A stretch of DNA of 64,000 bases from Halopseudomonas pertucinogena. GTDB lineage: Bacteria; Pseudomonadota; Gammaproteobacteria; Pseudomonadales; Pseudomonadaceae. The notes beneath the pieces are model-generated. The model did no database searches, was not told the origin of the DNA, and saw only the letters and a program-made list of their open reading frames with translations. Positions 55,576-63,914 of the stretch are shown here, piece after piece; position 1 is the first letter of the stretch; each line of letters begins with the position of its first letter. The stretch spans positions 51,266-115,265 of the forward strand of contig NZ_BMNN01000007.1 of NCBI RefSeq assembly GCF_014646575.1, read 5' to 3'. A program made the translations under genes and the position numbers.

Positions 55576-57858
55576 ATGCGCAGACTTGCCGGCCTGATTG
55601 CCGTGCTGGGAGTGTTGTCGCTGCTGCTGGTGCTGGCGGCTCAGTGGCTGCAGCGCAGTCTGCTGGCGGCGGGTATCGAACAATGGCACTGGCAGGAACT
55701 GCGCTGGCGCGATGGCCAGCTGCATCTGCAGCAGATCGGCGCTGTCTACGTCCACGATCAGGGACGCCTCGGCGTCCGTGGTGGAGGGGTTAGCCTGCGG
55801 CCGGTGTGGCGCGAAGGGCCGCGCATCGGCGAATTGTCGGTCGATGAGCTGCAGCTGATATGGCAACCGGTCGAGCGGTTGCCCGAGGTGGATGCGGACC
55901 AGCCCTGGCAATTGCCCTCGCTTGCCGATCTTGCCGACCCCCTGGCCTGGTTGCCGGAGCGTCTGCAGGTGGACCGGCTGCTGCTGCAGTTACCCTGCCC
56001 GCAGGGTCAGTGCATGCTGCAGGGCAGTGTTCGGTTGGACAGCCAGGCCCAGCCACTGGAACTGCATGGCGCGCTGCAGTTGGCGTCGCAGGAGCAGCGA
56101 GTCAGCGGCCAGCTGGATCTGACAGAGCGTAACGGCCGCTACCTGATCCAGGCCGCGCTGCACCTGCCCGAGCCGCTGAGCCTGCCGGGCATCGGGACGC
56201 TCAGCGGCGATGCCATGCTGGATCTGGAAAACGAGACCGAGCAGTGGCGGCTTAACCGGGGCCAGATAACGGCAAAGCTGGAAAATCCCGAATTCGCCAT
56301 GCCCGCATCGCTCCCGCGACCCGAGACGCTGATGCTGGATCTGAAGCCCGATCCCGCCAGTCTGGCGGACTGGCAGGATCGAATCGATCTGGCGCTCGAT
56401 ATACAGGCCGAAGGTCCCCTCAAAGGCCAGCTGCAAGGCAACCTCAGGCTGCAGAGTCAGGACGGCTGGAATGCCAGCCTGGACGCCGCCCGCCTGCGGC
56501 TTGCTGCTTCCCGTCTGGAGCTGGCTGAGGTCGAGCTGTCGAATGTCGAGCTGGACTGGCCACTTCAGGCCAGCGGGGATAGCGACCAGCTGACACTCGA
56601 GCTGGGTGCCGAGGCTCCGTTGACGGCAGGGCGCCTGGCGCTGGCCGAGGACACGCTGGTGCTTCACAGCGTCCGTGGGCAGCTAGGTGGGGCTCGCCTG
56701 CTGTTGCCCCTGGCGATACCCGAGGAACTGGCGCTTACTGCCCCCCTGAGATTGAGCGTGGATAACCTGCAGCAGGCGGTTCTGCAACCGCAGAGCTGGG
56801 AGCTGCAGGGCGAACTGCGCTATGCCGGCGCCGGGCTGGATCTGGACGCCAACCTCACCGCGGCGAGCGGCCTCGACAGCCGGCTGCAGCTGGACTGGCC
56901 CGCCGACCAGTCATGGCAGCTGCAGGCCACTCTCAATGATATCTTCCTGCGCGCTGGTAACCCGCTGGCGACGACTCTTGTCGACTGGCCGGACCTGCTC
57001 AGTTTCAGCAGCGGGCGGATCACCGGTCAGATCCAGGCCAGTGGCCTTGATAGTCTGCAGAAGCTGAGCGGGCAGGTGACCCTGACGGGGGCCGAAGGTA
57101 TCTACGACCGCGCCGCGTTCCGCGGCCTGACCTTGCCTCTGTCGATATCCCTGCAGGGTGAGCAGCTGCGTCTTGCTACCGGAGGCTTGCGGGTCGACAG
57201 TCTGGATCCGGGGCTGGAACTGGGGCCGCTGCAGGCTCGGGGCAGCTATGCAACGCGGCTGGCGCAACCGGCGCGTGGGGTGCTTGAACTGCAGTCAGCC
57301 AGTCTGGGTGTACTGGGTGGCCGGGTGAGCGTAGAGCCTGGCGCGATTGACCTTGGCCAGCCACGGCAAAGCCTGGTGGCGCTGGTAGAAGGGCTCGAAC
57401 TGGCCCGGCTGTTCGAAGTCTACCCGGCCGAGGGTCTCAGCGGCCGCGGTACGCTCGACGGCCGCTTCCCGGTCAGCCTGGTCGATGGCAAACTGCTGAT
57501 CGAGGATGGCCGGCTGCAGGCCCGCGAGCCGGGCGGTGTATTGCGTTATCAGGCCGAACAGCTGCGCACCATGGCCGAGGGCAACCCGAACCTGGAACAG
57601 CTGGCGGCGGCGCTGGATGACTTCCGTTACCGCGTGCTGGCCAGCGATGTGTCCTATGATGAGCAGGGTGTGCTGGTGCTTGGTCTGCGCCTGGAGGGCA
57701 GCAATCCCGCCTTTCAGCAGGGACGCCAGGTCAACCTCAACATCCGGCTTGAGGAAGACATACCGGCTCTGCTGACCAGCCTGCAGCTCAGTGGACAGGT
57801 GAGTGACCTAATCAGAAAACGGATCGAGCAGCGTTATATGCAGCGCGGCAGTCCATGA
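55576..57858 (+). CDS. ydbH: YdbH, AsmA-like intermembrane lipid transport protein
   Basis: 760 residues: one N-terminal membrane helix (about 4-24), then a long repeated beta-rich domain (recurring LDSQAQPLELHGALQL-type strands) and the C-terminal dicarboxylate-like region ending in SLQLSGQVSDLIRKRIEQRYMQRGSP. YdbH, TamB and YhdP act redundantly in moving phospholipids to the outer membrane in E. coli. The start is the ATG at 55576 after AGGGGACC. It forms an operon with ynbE and ydbL. Confidence 0.88.
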   Translation: MRRLAGLIAVLGVLSLLLVLAAQWLQRSLLAAGIEQWHWQELRWRDGQLHLQQIGAVYVHDQGRLGVRGGGVSLRPVWREGPRIGELSVDELQLIWQPVERLPEVDADQPWQLPSLADLADPLAWLPERLQVDRLLLQLPCPQGQCMLQGSVRLDSQAQPLELHGALQLASQEQRVSGQLDLTERNGRYLIQAALHLPEPLSLPGIGTLSGDAMLDLENETEQWRLNRGQITAKLENPEFAMPASLPRPETLMLDLKPDPASLADWQDRIDLALDIQAEGPLKGQLQGNLRLQSQDGWNASLDAARLRLAASRLELAEVELSNVELDWPLQASGDSDQLTLELGAEAPLTAGRLALAEDTLVLHSVRGQLGGARLLLPLAIPEELALTAPLRLSVDNLQQAVLQPQSWELQGELRYAGAGLDLDANLTAASGLDSRLQLDWPADQSWQLQATLNDIFLRAGNPLATTLVDWPDLLSFSSGRITGQIQASGLDSLQKLSGQVTLTGAEGIYDRAAFRGLTLPLSISLQGEQLRLATGGLRVDSLDPGLELGPLQARGSYATRLAQPARGVLELQSASLGVLGGRVSVEPGAIDLGQPRQSLVALVEGLELARLFEVYPAEGLSGRGTLDGRFPVSLVDGKLLIEDGRLQAREPGGVLRYQAEQLRTMAEGNPNLEQLAAALDDFRYRVLASDVSYDEQGVLVLGLRLEGSNPAFQQGRQVNLNIRLEEDIPALLTSLQLSGQVSDLIRKRIEQRYMQRGSP

Positions 57859-57870
57859 CAGGAGACAGAT

Positions 57871-58056
57871 ATGTGGCGACTGACGGTGGTGGCGGTAGCC
57901 GTTGCGATATTGAGCGCCTGCACGCCGACGGTGCAGCTGGCCGCGCCCAGCGACCCGATCAACATCAACCTTAATGTGAAGATCCAGCACGAGATCTACA
58001 TCAAGGTCGACAAGGAGCTGGACTCGCTGTTCAGCGAATCCAGCGGACTGTTCTAG
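57871..58056 (+). CDS. ynbE: YnbE outer-membrane lipoprotein
   Basis: 61 residues with lipobox LSAC (Cys17) and the short tail PSDPININLNVKIQHEIYIKVDKELD, typical of YnbE. In E. coli YnbE joins the C terminus of YdbH and completes the bridge to the outer membrane. The gene is 12 nt after ydbH. Confidence 0.9.
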   Translation: MWRLTVVAVAVAILSACTPTVQLAAPSDPININLNVKIQHEIYIKVDKELDSLFSESSGLF

Positions 58057-58065
58057 GAGAACCCC

Positions 58066-58407
58066 ATGCGTAGCGCAATCAAACTGATCGGTCTGATGCT
58101 GGTGTTGCTCAGCGCACCGGCCATGGCCATGAGTCTCAACGAGGCGATGGCGGCACTGCCGGCCGCCAAGGCGGCGGGGCAGGTCGGTGAGCAGCCCGAC
58201 GGCTATCTAGGGGTGGTCAGTCCGGGCGGCAACGGTGCTGCCATTGTCCGGCAGATCAACGATGCCCGGCGCCAGGAATATCAGCGCCTGGCCCGGGAGA
58301 ACAACATCCAGCTGCGGGATGTGGAGTCCATGGCCGGCAAGAAGGCGCTGGAGAAGACGCCGTCCGGGCAATACATAATGCTCAACGGCGTCTGGATGAA
58401 AAAGTGA
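58066..58407 (+). CDS. ydbL: YdbL, DUF1318 periplasmic protein
   Basis: 113 residues with a signal peptide (cleavage near AMA) and the DUF1318 region (GQVGEQPDGYLGVVSPGG, INDARRQEYQRLARENN). It is thought to be a periplasmic regulator of the YdbH-YnbE bridge. The stop codon is directly followed by the convergent lifO stop. Confidence 0.9.
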   Translation: MRSAIKLIGLMLVLLSAPAMAMSLNEAMAALPAAKAAGQVGEQPDGYLGVVSPGGNGAAIVRQINDARRQEYQRLARENNIQLRDVESMAGKKALEKTPSGQYIMLNGVWMKK

Positions 58408-59388
58408 TCAGCGCAGCCGCAGCCGCTCGCTTTCGCTGAACTGCTCCTGCATCAGCGCGTCCACCGCCGCCTGACGGTCGGTGGCGGCAAGCCCGGGCTG
58501 TGCCATGATGGCATCGCGCTCCCGTTCGAAGGAGGCCACCCGCTGTCGCCATTCGGCGCGCTGTGCGTCCAGCTCCTCAAGCCGTTCGGTGGCCGCCGGG
58601 CCCAGCAGGTTCATGCGCAACGCGCGGATGGCATGTTCGTCCGCACCGGCATCGCGCAGTGCCAGGGTCTGCTCCCGCAGTTCCTGATGCAGCTGGGGCA
58701 CCAGCAGTTGCTGCATTTCCTCCGGCAGGCTTTCCCTGAGCGCCTCCACGGCTTCGGCCTTCTGCCGTTCATCCATGAAGTCATCCCTGGCGATGATCAG
58801 ACGTTCAAGGGTGAAGTTGTTGTAGATCTCCTCACCGGCAAAGAAGGCCTCATGGGCCTCGCGGCTGAACAGGCTGGCACGCAGCTGTTGCACTGCCTGT
58901 TCGCGGGCAAGCAGGTCTTCCAGGTTCTCACTGACCGGGAAGCGGCTTTCCAGCTCGGCGACCTGCCGCTGATATTCGAGATAGTCATCCAGCAACGCCA
59001 GCGCCTGGCCGAGGGCCGGTTGTTGCAGCTGCCCAGCCAGATGATCGCGAATCCGCCGCTCCGTTGCCGCCAGGTCCTCCTCGCCGATCAGGCTGAGGAA
59101 GTAATCGAACAGGTGACGGACCTGGCCGGTGATGCGCAGGTTGCCGATGCCGTCCACCTCAAGCTGACCGTCGATATCCGTACCGCGCAGGCTGGTGGGC
59201 TGTTCCACCGGTGCCGGCAATGCACGGGACGGGCCTGTAGTGGGGGATATCAGCGGGGTGGCCGCCGTGCTGCGTCCGGCGACCGGAATGTCCGCAGGGG
59301 AGGGGGGCTGAGAGGGATTGCCGCCGAACAGGTACCAGCCCAGCAGCAGGGCGCTGGTCACCAGCGGCAGATAGATGATCATCTTCAT
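58408..59388 (-). CDS. lifO: Lipase-specific foldase LifO (lipase chaperone)
   Basis: 326 residues. An N-terminal membrane anchor (about 4-20), a Pro/Thr-rich linker (25-65), and a helical domain that wraps the lipase. The conserved motif VRHLFDYFLSLIGEED corresponds to the RxxFDY(F/C)L-SALGE signature of Pseudomonas foldases. It is required for LipA folding in the periplasm. It lies 65 nt after lipA, separated by a hairpin. Confidence 0.93.
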   Translation of the reverse strand: MKMIIYLPLVTSALLLGWYLFGGNPSQPPSPADIPVAGRSTAATPLISPTTGPSRALPAPVEQPTSLRGTDIDGQLEVDGIGNLRITGQVRHLFDYFLSLIGEEDLAATERRIRDHLAGQLQQPALGQALALLDDYLEYQRQVAELESRFPVSENLEDLLAREQAVQQLRASLFSREAHEAFFAGEEIYNNFTLERLIIARDDFMDERQKAEAVEALRESLPEEMQQLLVPQLHQELREQTLALRDAGADEHAIRALRMNLLGPAATERLEELDAQRAEWRQRVASFERERDAIMAQPGLAATDRQAAVDALMQEQFSESERLRLR

Positions 59389-59418
59389 GTGCTCACCGTA
59401 CTGTCAGAAAAGGGGTAA

Positions 59419-59447
59419 GCCCCGCCGGAGCCTTCCACCGGCAGGGC
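59419..59447 (-). terminator. Hairpin between lipA and lifO, possible attenuator
   Basis: On the coding strand GCCCTGCCGG-N9-CCGGCGGGGC pairs over 10 positions (one G.U), followed by a short T-rich TTACCCCTTTTC. It could reduce read-through into the foldase gene, which is needed in smaller amounts than the lipase. The T run is weak. Confidence 0.4.
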
Positions 59448-59453
59448 CTGCGG

Positions 59454-60416
<963 letters not shown>

Positions 60417-60674
60417 TCATTGGTTGTTATTGTTGTGGTGACGGCTCCTGACTGCGCAACAGGAACCAGAAGAATAGCCGGCCCGGCCCCGGCCGGCTGT
60501 TCTTCGCCCTGGGTGACCTGGTGGCCCCATAGATGACCGGTTGGTCGATGGCTCTGTTGCAATACCATTCATGAAATCGATCCGACGGACGGTAGTGATG
60601 ACTTTGTGCTTCCCGGCGATGTCTGTTCTGTTAGGCTGCATTTCATGGTTCGGATGACGCGTGGGAGACAGATC

Positions 60675-61145
60675 ATGCTGGGCAGTTTTCTCAATGGATA
60701 TACCTTCTGGCTGCTGCTGGGGCTGGCGCTGCTGATTTCCGAGTTCTTCGTGCCCGGGCTGGTCGCCGCGTTCTTTGGCATCGGTGCGCTGGCGGTGGGC
60801 CTGCTGACCCTGTTCGGCATTATCGATAGCCTCGCGGTGCAGTTGCTGTGCTTTGCATTGATCAGCCTGGTTGCCCTGTTCGGCCTGCGTCGCCACTGTA
60901 CCCGCTGGTTGAAGGGCATGGTTGGTGGTCGTGCCGAGGATGATCTGGACAGCGCCGGACTGCTCAACCAGCGGGTCACCGTACTGACCGATTTCGTCGA
61001 CGGGGCGGGGGATGTACAGCTCAACGGAGCGAAATGGGATGCCGAATCCAGCGAGCCGCTGCGCAGCGGTGATACCGCCTGGGTAACCGGCTTCAACGGC
61101 ATAGTGCTGAAGGTGCGCAGCCGGCCGGACGGCAGCGCACCCTGA
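60675..61145 (+). CDS. NfeD family protein (YbbJ-like partner of QmcA)
   Basis: 156 residues: two or three membrane helices (about 10-75) and a C-terminal OB-fold (LNQRVTVLTDFVDGAGDVQLNGAKWDAES, then TAWVTGFNGIVLKV), as in short NfeD1b proteins. These are encoded beside SPFH proteins and bind them. The ATG at 60675 is used; the next gene starts 30 nt downstream. Confidence 0.9.
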   Translation: MLGSFLNGYTFWLLLGLALLISEFFVPGLVAAFFGIGALAVGLLTLFGIIDSLAVQLLCFALISLVALFGLRRHCTRWLKGMVGGRAEDDLDSAGLLNQRVTVLTDFVDGAGDVQLNGAKWDAESSEPLRSGDTAWVTGFNGIVLKVRSRPDGSAP

Positions 61146-61175
61146 TAAAACGAAACCAACAAGAAGGAGCAGTTA

Positions 61176-62099
61176 ATGGAAACCGCAACGCTCATTGCCC
61201 TCGCGTTCCTGGTGCTGATCGTCATCACCATCGCCAAGACCGCACAGATAGTCCCTCAGCGTTCCGCCTTTGTGGTCGAGCGACTCGGCAAATACGCGAA
61301 AACCCTGGAGGCCGGCTTTCATCTGCTGATCCCCTTCGTCGACCGCATCGCCTACCGCCATACCATGAAGGAGGAGGCGATTGATGTGGATCGTCAGGCC
61401 TGCGTGACCAAGGACAACATCCAGGTGGTGGTCAATGGCGTGATTTACCTGCAGGTGGTGGACCCCAAGGCTGCCAGCTACGGCATCACCAACTACCGCT
61501 ACGCCGCAACCCAGCTGGCCCAGACCACGCTGCGCTCGGTGATCGGCAAGATCGATCTGGACAAGACCTTTGAGGAGCGCGAGGCGATCAACGTGCAGGT
61601 GGTCCAGGCTCTGGATGAGGCTGCAAGGCCCTGGGGCGTGAAGGTGATGCGTTACGAAATCGCCGATATCGAGCTGCCGGCGACCATCCTCGATGCATTG
61701 GAGAAGCAGATGCGCGCAGAACGGGAGCGCCGCGCTGTGGTCGCCCAGTCCGAGGGTGAGCGGGAGGCCAAGATCAATGTCTCGGAAGGGATCAAGCAGG
61801 AAACCATCAACCTGTCCATCGCCGAGCGCGAGCGTCAGATCAATGAAGCCGAGGGCAAGGCACGGCAGATCGAACTGATTGCCCAGGCCACCGCTGACGG
61901 CCTGCGTCTGGTCGCCGATGCGATCACCACCCCAGGCGGCAAGGATGCGGTGGCGTTGCGGGTGGCCGAGCAATACGTGAACGAGTTCGGCAAGCTGGCC
62001 AAGACCAACAACACCATGATCCTGCCGGCGGAGCTGAGCAACGTCGGCGCGGCGGTGGCAGCGATCACCAGGACGCTGGATACGGTAAAACAGCCCTAG
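61176..62099 (+). CDS. qmcA: SPFH/stomatin-like membrane protein (QmcA/YbbK type)
   Basis: 307 residues: N-terminal membrane helix (about 3-21), SPFH domain starting IVPQRSAFVVERLGKY, and a C-terminal coiled coil (about 180-240, RERRAVVAQSEGEREAK). QmcA forms large rings in the membrane with an NfeD partner. AGGAG upstream of the ATG supports the start. A short terminator-like repeat follows. Confidence 0.9.
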   Translation: METATLIALAFLVLIVITIAKTAQIVPQRSAFVVERLGKYAKTLEAGFHLLIPFVDRIAYRHTMKEEAIDVDRQACVTKDNIQVVVNGVIYLQVVDPKAASYGITNYRYAATQLAQTTLRSVIGKIDLDKTFEEREAINVQVVQALDEAARPWGVKVMRYEIADIELPATILDALEKQMRAERERRAVVAQSEGEREAKINVSEGIKQETINLSIAERERQINEAEGKARQIELIAQATADGLRLVADAITTPGGKDAVALRVAEQYVNEFGKLAKTNNTMILPAELSNVGAAVAAITRTLDTVKQP

Positions 62100-62118
62100 T
62101 TGCGTTCTCAGTGAATGC

Positions 62119-62219
62119 CGGTCTGGAGCATGTTCCGCAAAGACGCCGTAAATACTTCCCTGTAGGCTCCCTGTCGCCATCCCTGGCGACAGAGGCTTTG
62201 CTCCACATGCTCCAGACCG
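62119..62219. repeat. Structured palindromic element with 15-bp arms
   Basis: CGGTCTGGAGCATGT (62119-62133) and its reverse complement (62205-62219) form a 15-bp closing stem over 71 nt. Inside lies a second perfect hairpin, CTGTCGCCA-TCCC-TGGCGACAG (62171-62192). The layout resembles dispersed structured repeats of gammaproteobacteria. It lies 20 bp after qmcA and may end that transcript, though no T run follows. Confidence 0.8.
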
Positions 62220-62292
62220 CCAGCCTGACTCCGAGTGTGGGCTCCGTCACCCTATTGTCATCTGCTTCCGGCATTCTTCATCCGTACCAGAG

Positions 62293-62321
62293 TTGAACAC
62301 CGCCGGTTAATCCAGTAAGTT
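62293..62321 (+). promoter_or_regulatory. Weak candidate promoter for the DAHP synthase leader
   Basis: TTGAAC (62293-62298) and TAAGTT (62316-62321) with a 17-bp spacer. The -10 box matches poorly. It is listed because the leader must have a promoter between qmcA and 62346 and this is the best site I see. Confidence 0.25.
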
Positions 62322-62345
62322 AACTGCACGTCAACGGAGAACAGC

Positions 62346-62471
62346 ATGTCACTCAGCGCATCCCTTCAGCACCATCGCACCCCGGCTCACGCCGTGGCGA
62401 CTGCTGCCTGCGCTGCTGACGCGGTTTCCGTTTATTTTTATGGGTATTGGTTTAGCCAAGGGCTGGCCTGA
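62346..62471 (+). CDS. Leader peptide 1 of the DAHP synthase attenuator
   Basis: 41 codons, ATG after CGGAGA. Residues 30-36 read YFYGYWF: six aromatic residues in seven, including all three aromatic amino acids. This is the signature of an amino-acid attenuator. The stop codon (62469-62471) lies inside a hairpin (62466-62482). Ribosomes stalled at the aromatic codons would cover up to about 62465 and leave that hairpin free. Followed by an intrinsic terminator. No function as a protein is expected. Confidence 0.85.
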   Translation: MSLSASLQHHRTPAHAVATAACAADAVSVYFYGYWFSQGLA

Positions 62472-62504
62472 TCCCATCAGGCGGCCCACTCTGCACCGGC
62501 CGCC
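62466..62504 (+). promoter_or_regulatory. Competing hairpins of the attenuator
   Basis: Two mutually exclusive 7-bp hairpins. GCCTGAT/ATCAGGC pairs 62466-62472 with 62476-62482; GGCGGCC/GGCCGCC pairs 62480-62486 with 62498-62504. They share 62480-62482. The second also competes with pairing of 62496-62502 to 62527-62533 (7 bp, one G.U), which would disrupt the terminator. Together this makes a stepwise switch. Confidence 0.65.
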
Positions 62505-62522
62505 CACCGCAGTATTCAGAAA

Positions 62523-62559
62523 CCCCCGGTCGGCCACCCGACCGGGGGTTTTGTTTTTT
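62523..62559 (+). terminator. Intrinsic terminator of the DAHP synthase leader
   Basis: An 11-bp perfect stem, CCCCCGGTCGG with CCGACCGGGGG, CCAC loop, followed by TTTTGTTTTTT. It lies 52 nt after the leader 1 stop and about 170 nt before the structural gene, so it must act as a conditional terminator. Confidence 0.93.
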
Positions 62560-62594
62560 CGGCCCACAGTGGCTTACATATCGAGGAAAGAGAC

Positions 62595-62690
62595 ATGAGC
62601 AACTACTTCAGGCATTCCTACCGTTACTGCAGCTGGCGATTTACCGGCCTGACGCCGGACCGTACGACACCACCCAGATCAGAACGATAG
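62595..62690 (+). CDS. Leader peptide 2, aromatic-rich, after the terminator
   Basis: 31 codons, ATG after GAGGAAAG at good spacing. Residues 4-16 contain Y4 F5 Y9 Y11 W14 F16, again all three aromatic amino acids. A 5-bp hairpin (62644-62658) starts right after the last aromatic codon. Its stop is 3 nt before the hairpin next to the aro ribosome-binding site. It is transcribed only when the terminator is passed, so it may give a second control step at translation. I know of no family for it. Confidence 0.7.
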   Translation: MSNYFRHSYRYCSWRFTGLTPDRTTPPRSER

Positions 62691-62693
62691 AAC

Positions 62694-62717
62694 ACCGCGC
62701 GGCCTGAACCGCGCGGT
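62694..62717 (+). promoter_or_regulatory. Hairpin directly before the DAHP synthase ribosome-binding site
   Basis: ACCGCGCGG-CCTGAA-CCGCGCGGT, 9 bp, ending 1 nt before AAGGA (62719-62723), the ribosome-binding site of the synthase gene. No T run follows, so it is not a terminator. Its place suggests it modulates ribosome access, depending on translation of leader 2. Confidence 0.6.
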
Positions 62718-62729
62718 TAAGGACAAACG

Positions 62730-63812
62730 ATGAACTCTCCCGTATCCGCCCTGCAGCTTTCCCTGGTCTCGAACAATTCGACCCAGTCCGATTCAACCCA
62801 GCGCCGCACGCGGCCACTGCCTACCCCGGCCGTTCTGCGCCAGCGCCTGCCGCTCAATGCCCTGCTGGCCGAGCAGGTCCGCTCCCAGCGTGAAGCGATT
62901 CGCAACATCCTCCACGGACATGACCCCCGCCTGCTGGTGGTAATTGGCCCCTGTTCCATCCATGACGCCGATGCAGCGCTGGACTATGCACAGCGCCTGG
63001 CCGAACTGGCACCGCAGGTTGAGGACCGGATGTTGCTGGTGATGCGCGCCTACATCGAGAAGCCCCGCACCACCATTGGCTGGAAGGGGCTGGTCTACGA
63101 CCCGCAGCTGGATGGCAGCGGGGACATGGCGGGCGGCCTGGAGCTGTCCCGCCGGCTGATGCTGCAGATGATCGAGCTGGGCCTGCCGCTGGCCAGTGAG
63201 CTGCTGCAGCCGCTGGTGGCTGGCTATGTGGATGACCTGCTGGGCTGGGCGGCCATCGGGGCGCGGACCAGTGAATCGCAGATTCACCGGGAGCTGGTCA
63301 GCGGTCTGGATATGCCCGTGGGGTTCAAGAATGGCACCGATGGCAGCATGGGCATCGCGATTGATGCCATGCGCTCCGCGGCCCACCCGCATCAGCATTT
63401 CGGCCTGGACGAGCTGGGCCGACCCGCGCTGGTGGAAACGCTCGGCAACCCGGATACTCACCTGGTGCTGCGCGGCGGCAATCAGGGGCCGAACTTCGAC
63501 GCGATCAGCGTAGCCGGCGCTCAGGCAGAGTTGAACAGGGCCGGCGTCGAGGCGGCGATCATGGTTGACTGCAGTCACGCCAACAGCGGCAAGGACCCGA
63601 TGCGCCAGCCCGAGATATTGCACGATGTGATCGGTCAGCGTCTGGCCGGCAATGACAATCTGCGAGCGGTCATGCTGGAGAGTCACCTGTTCGATGGCAA
63701 TCAGCCGCTTACTGCTCAGCTGGAGTACGGCGTGTCGATCACCGACGGCTGTCTGGGCTGGGCCGGTACCGAGCGGCTGTTGCTGGACGCCGCTGAGCGT
63801 CTGCGCGGCTGA
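62730..63812 (+). CDS. 3-deoxy-7-phosphoheptulonate (DAHP) synthase, type I
   Basis: 360 residues. First step of the shikimate pathway: phosphoenolpyruvate plus erythrose 4-phosphate. Type I (AroFGH) hallmarks: VVIGPCSIHD, EKPRTTIGWKG (PEP site), GVKNGTDG-like GFKNGTDGSM, RGGNQGPNFD, DCSHANSGKDP and the metal Glu in MLESHLFDGNQP. The feedback-inhibited isoform cannot be decided from sequence, so no letter is given. The leader control by Phe/Tyr/Trp codons fits the pathway exactly. Confidence 0.94.
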   Translation: MNSPVSALQLSLVSNNSTQSDSTQRRTRPLPTPAVLRQRLPLNALLAEQVRSQREAIRNILHGHDPRLLVVIGPCSIHDADAALDYAQRLAELAPQVEDRMLLVMRAYIEKPRTTIGWKGLVYDPQLDGSGDMAGGLELSRRLMLQMIELGLPLASELLQPLVAGYVDDLLGWAAIGARTSESQIHRELVSGLDMPVGFKNGTDGSMGIAIDAMRSAAHPHQHFGLDELGRPALVETLGNPDTHLVLRGGNQGPNFDAISVAGAQAELNRAGVEAAIMVDCSHANSGKDPMRQPEILHDVIGQRLAGNDNLRAVMLESHLFDGNQPLTAQLEYGVSITDGCLGWAGTERLLLDAAERLRG

Positions 63813-63914
63813 GGGATGGGCAGGGCGTGCTGCGCACGCCATCGCCGCGGGGTCGCGGCTCCTACAACACCAACCTCCGATCAACAGTTTCACCCAAACC
63901 TGCCGCAGCCCCGC

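Noticed and set aside
62694..62717. Terminator immediately before the DAHP synthase gene
   Set aside because: The hairpin is strong but is followed by TTAAGGACAAA, which is the ribosome-binding site and not a T run.
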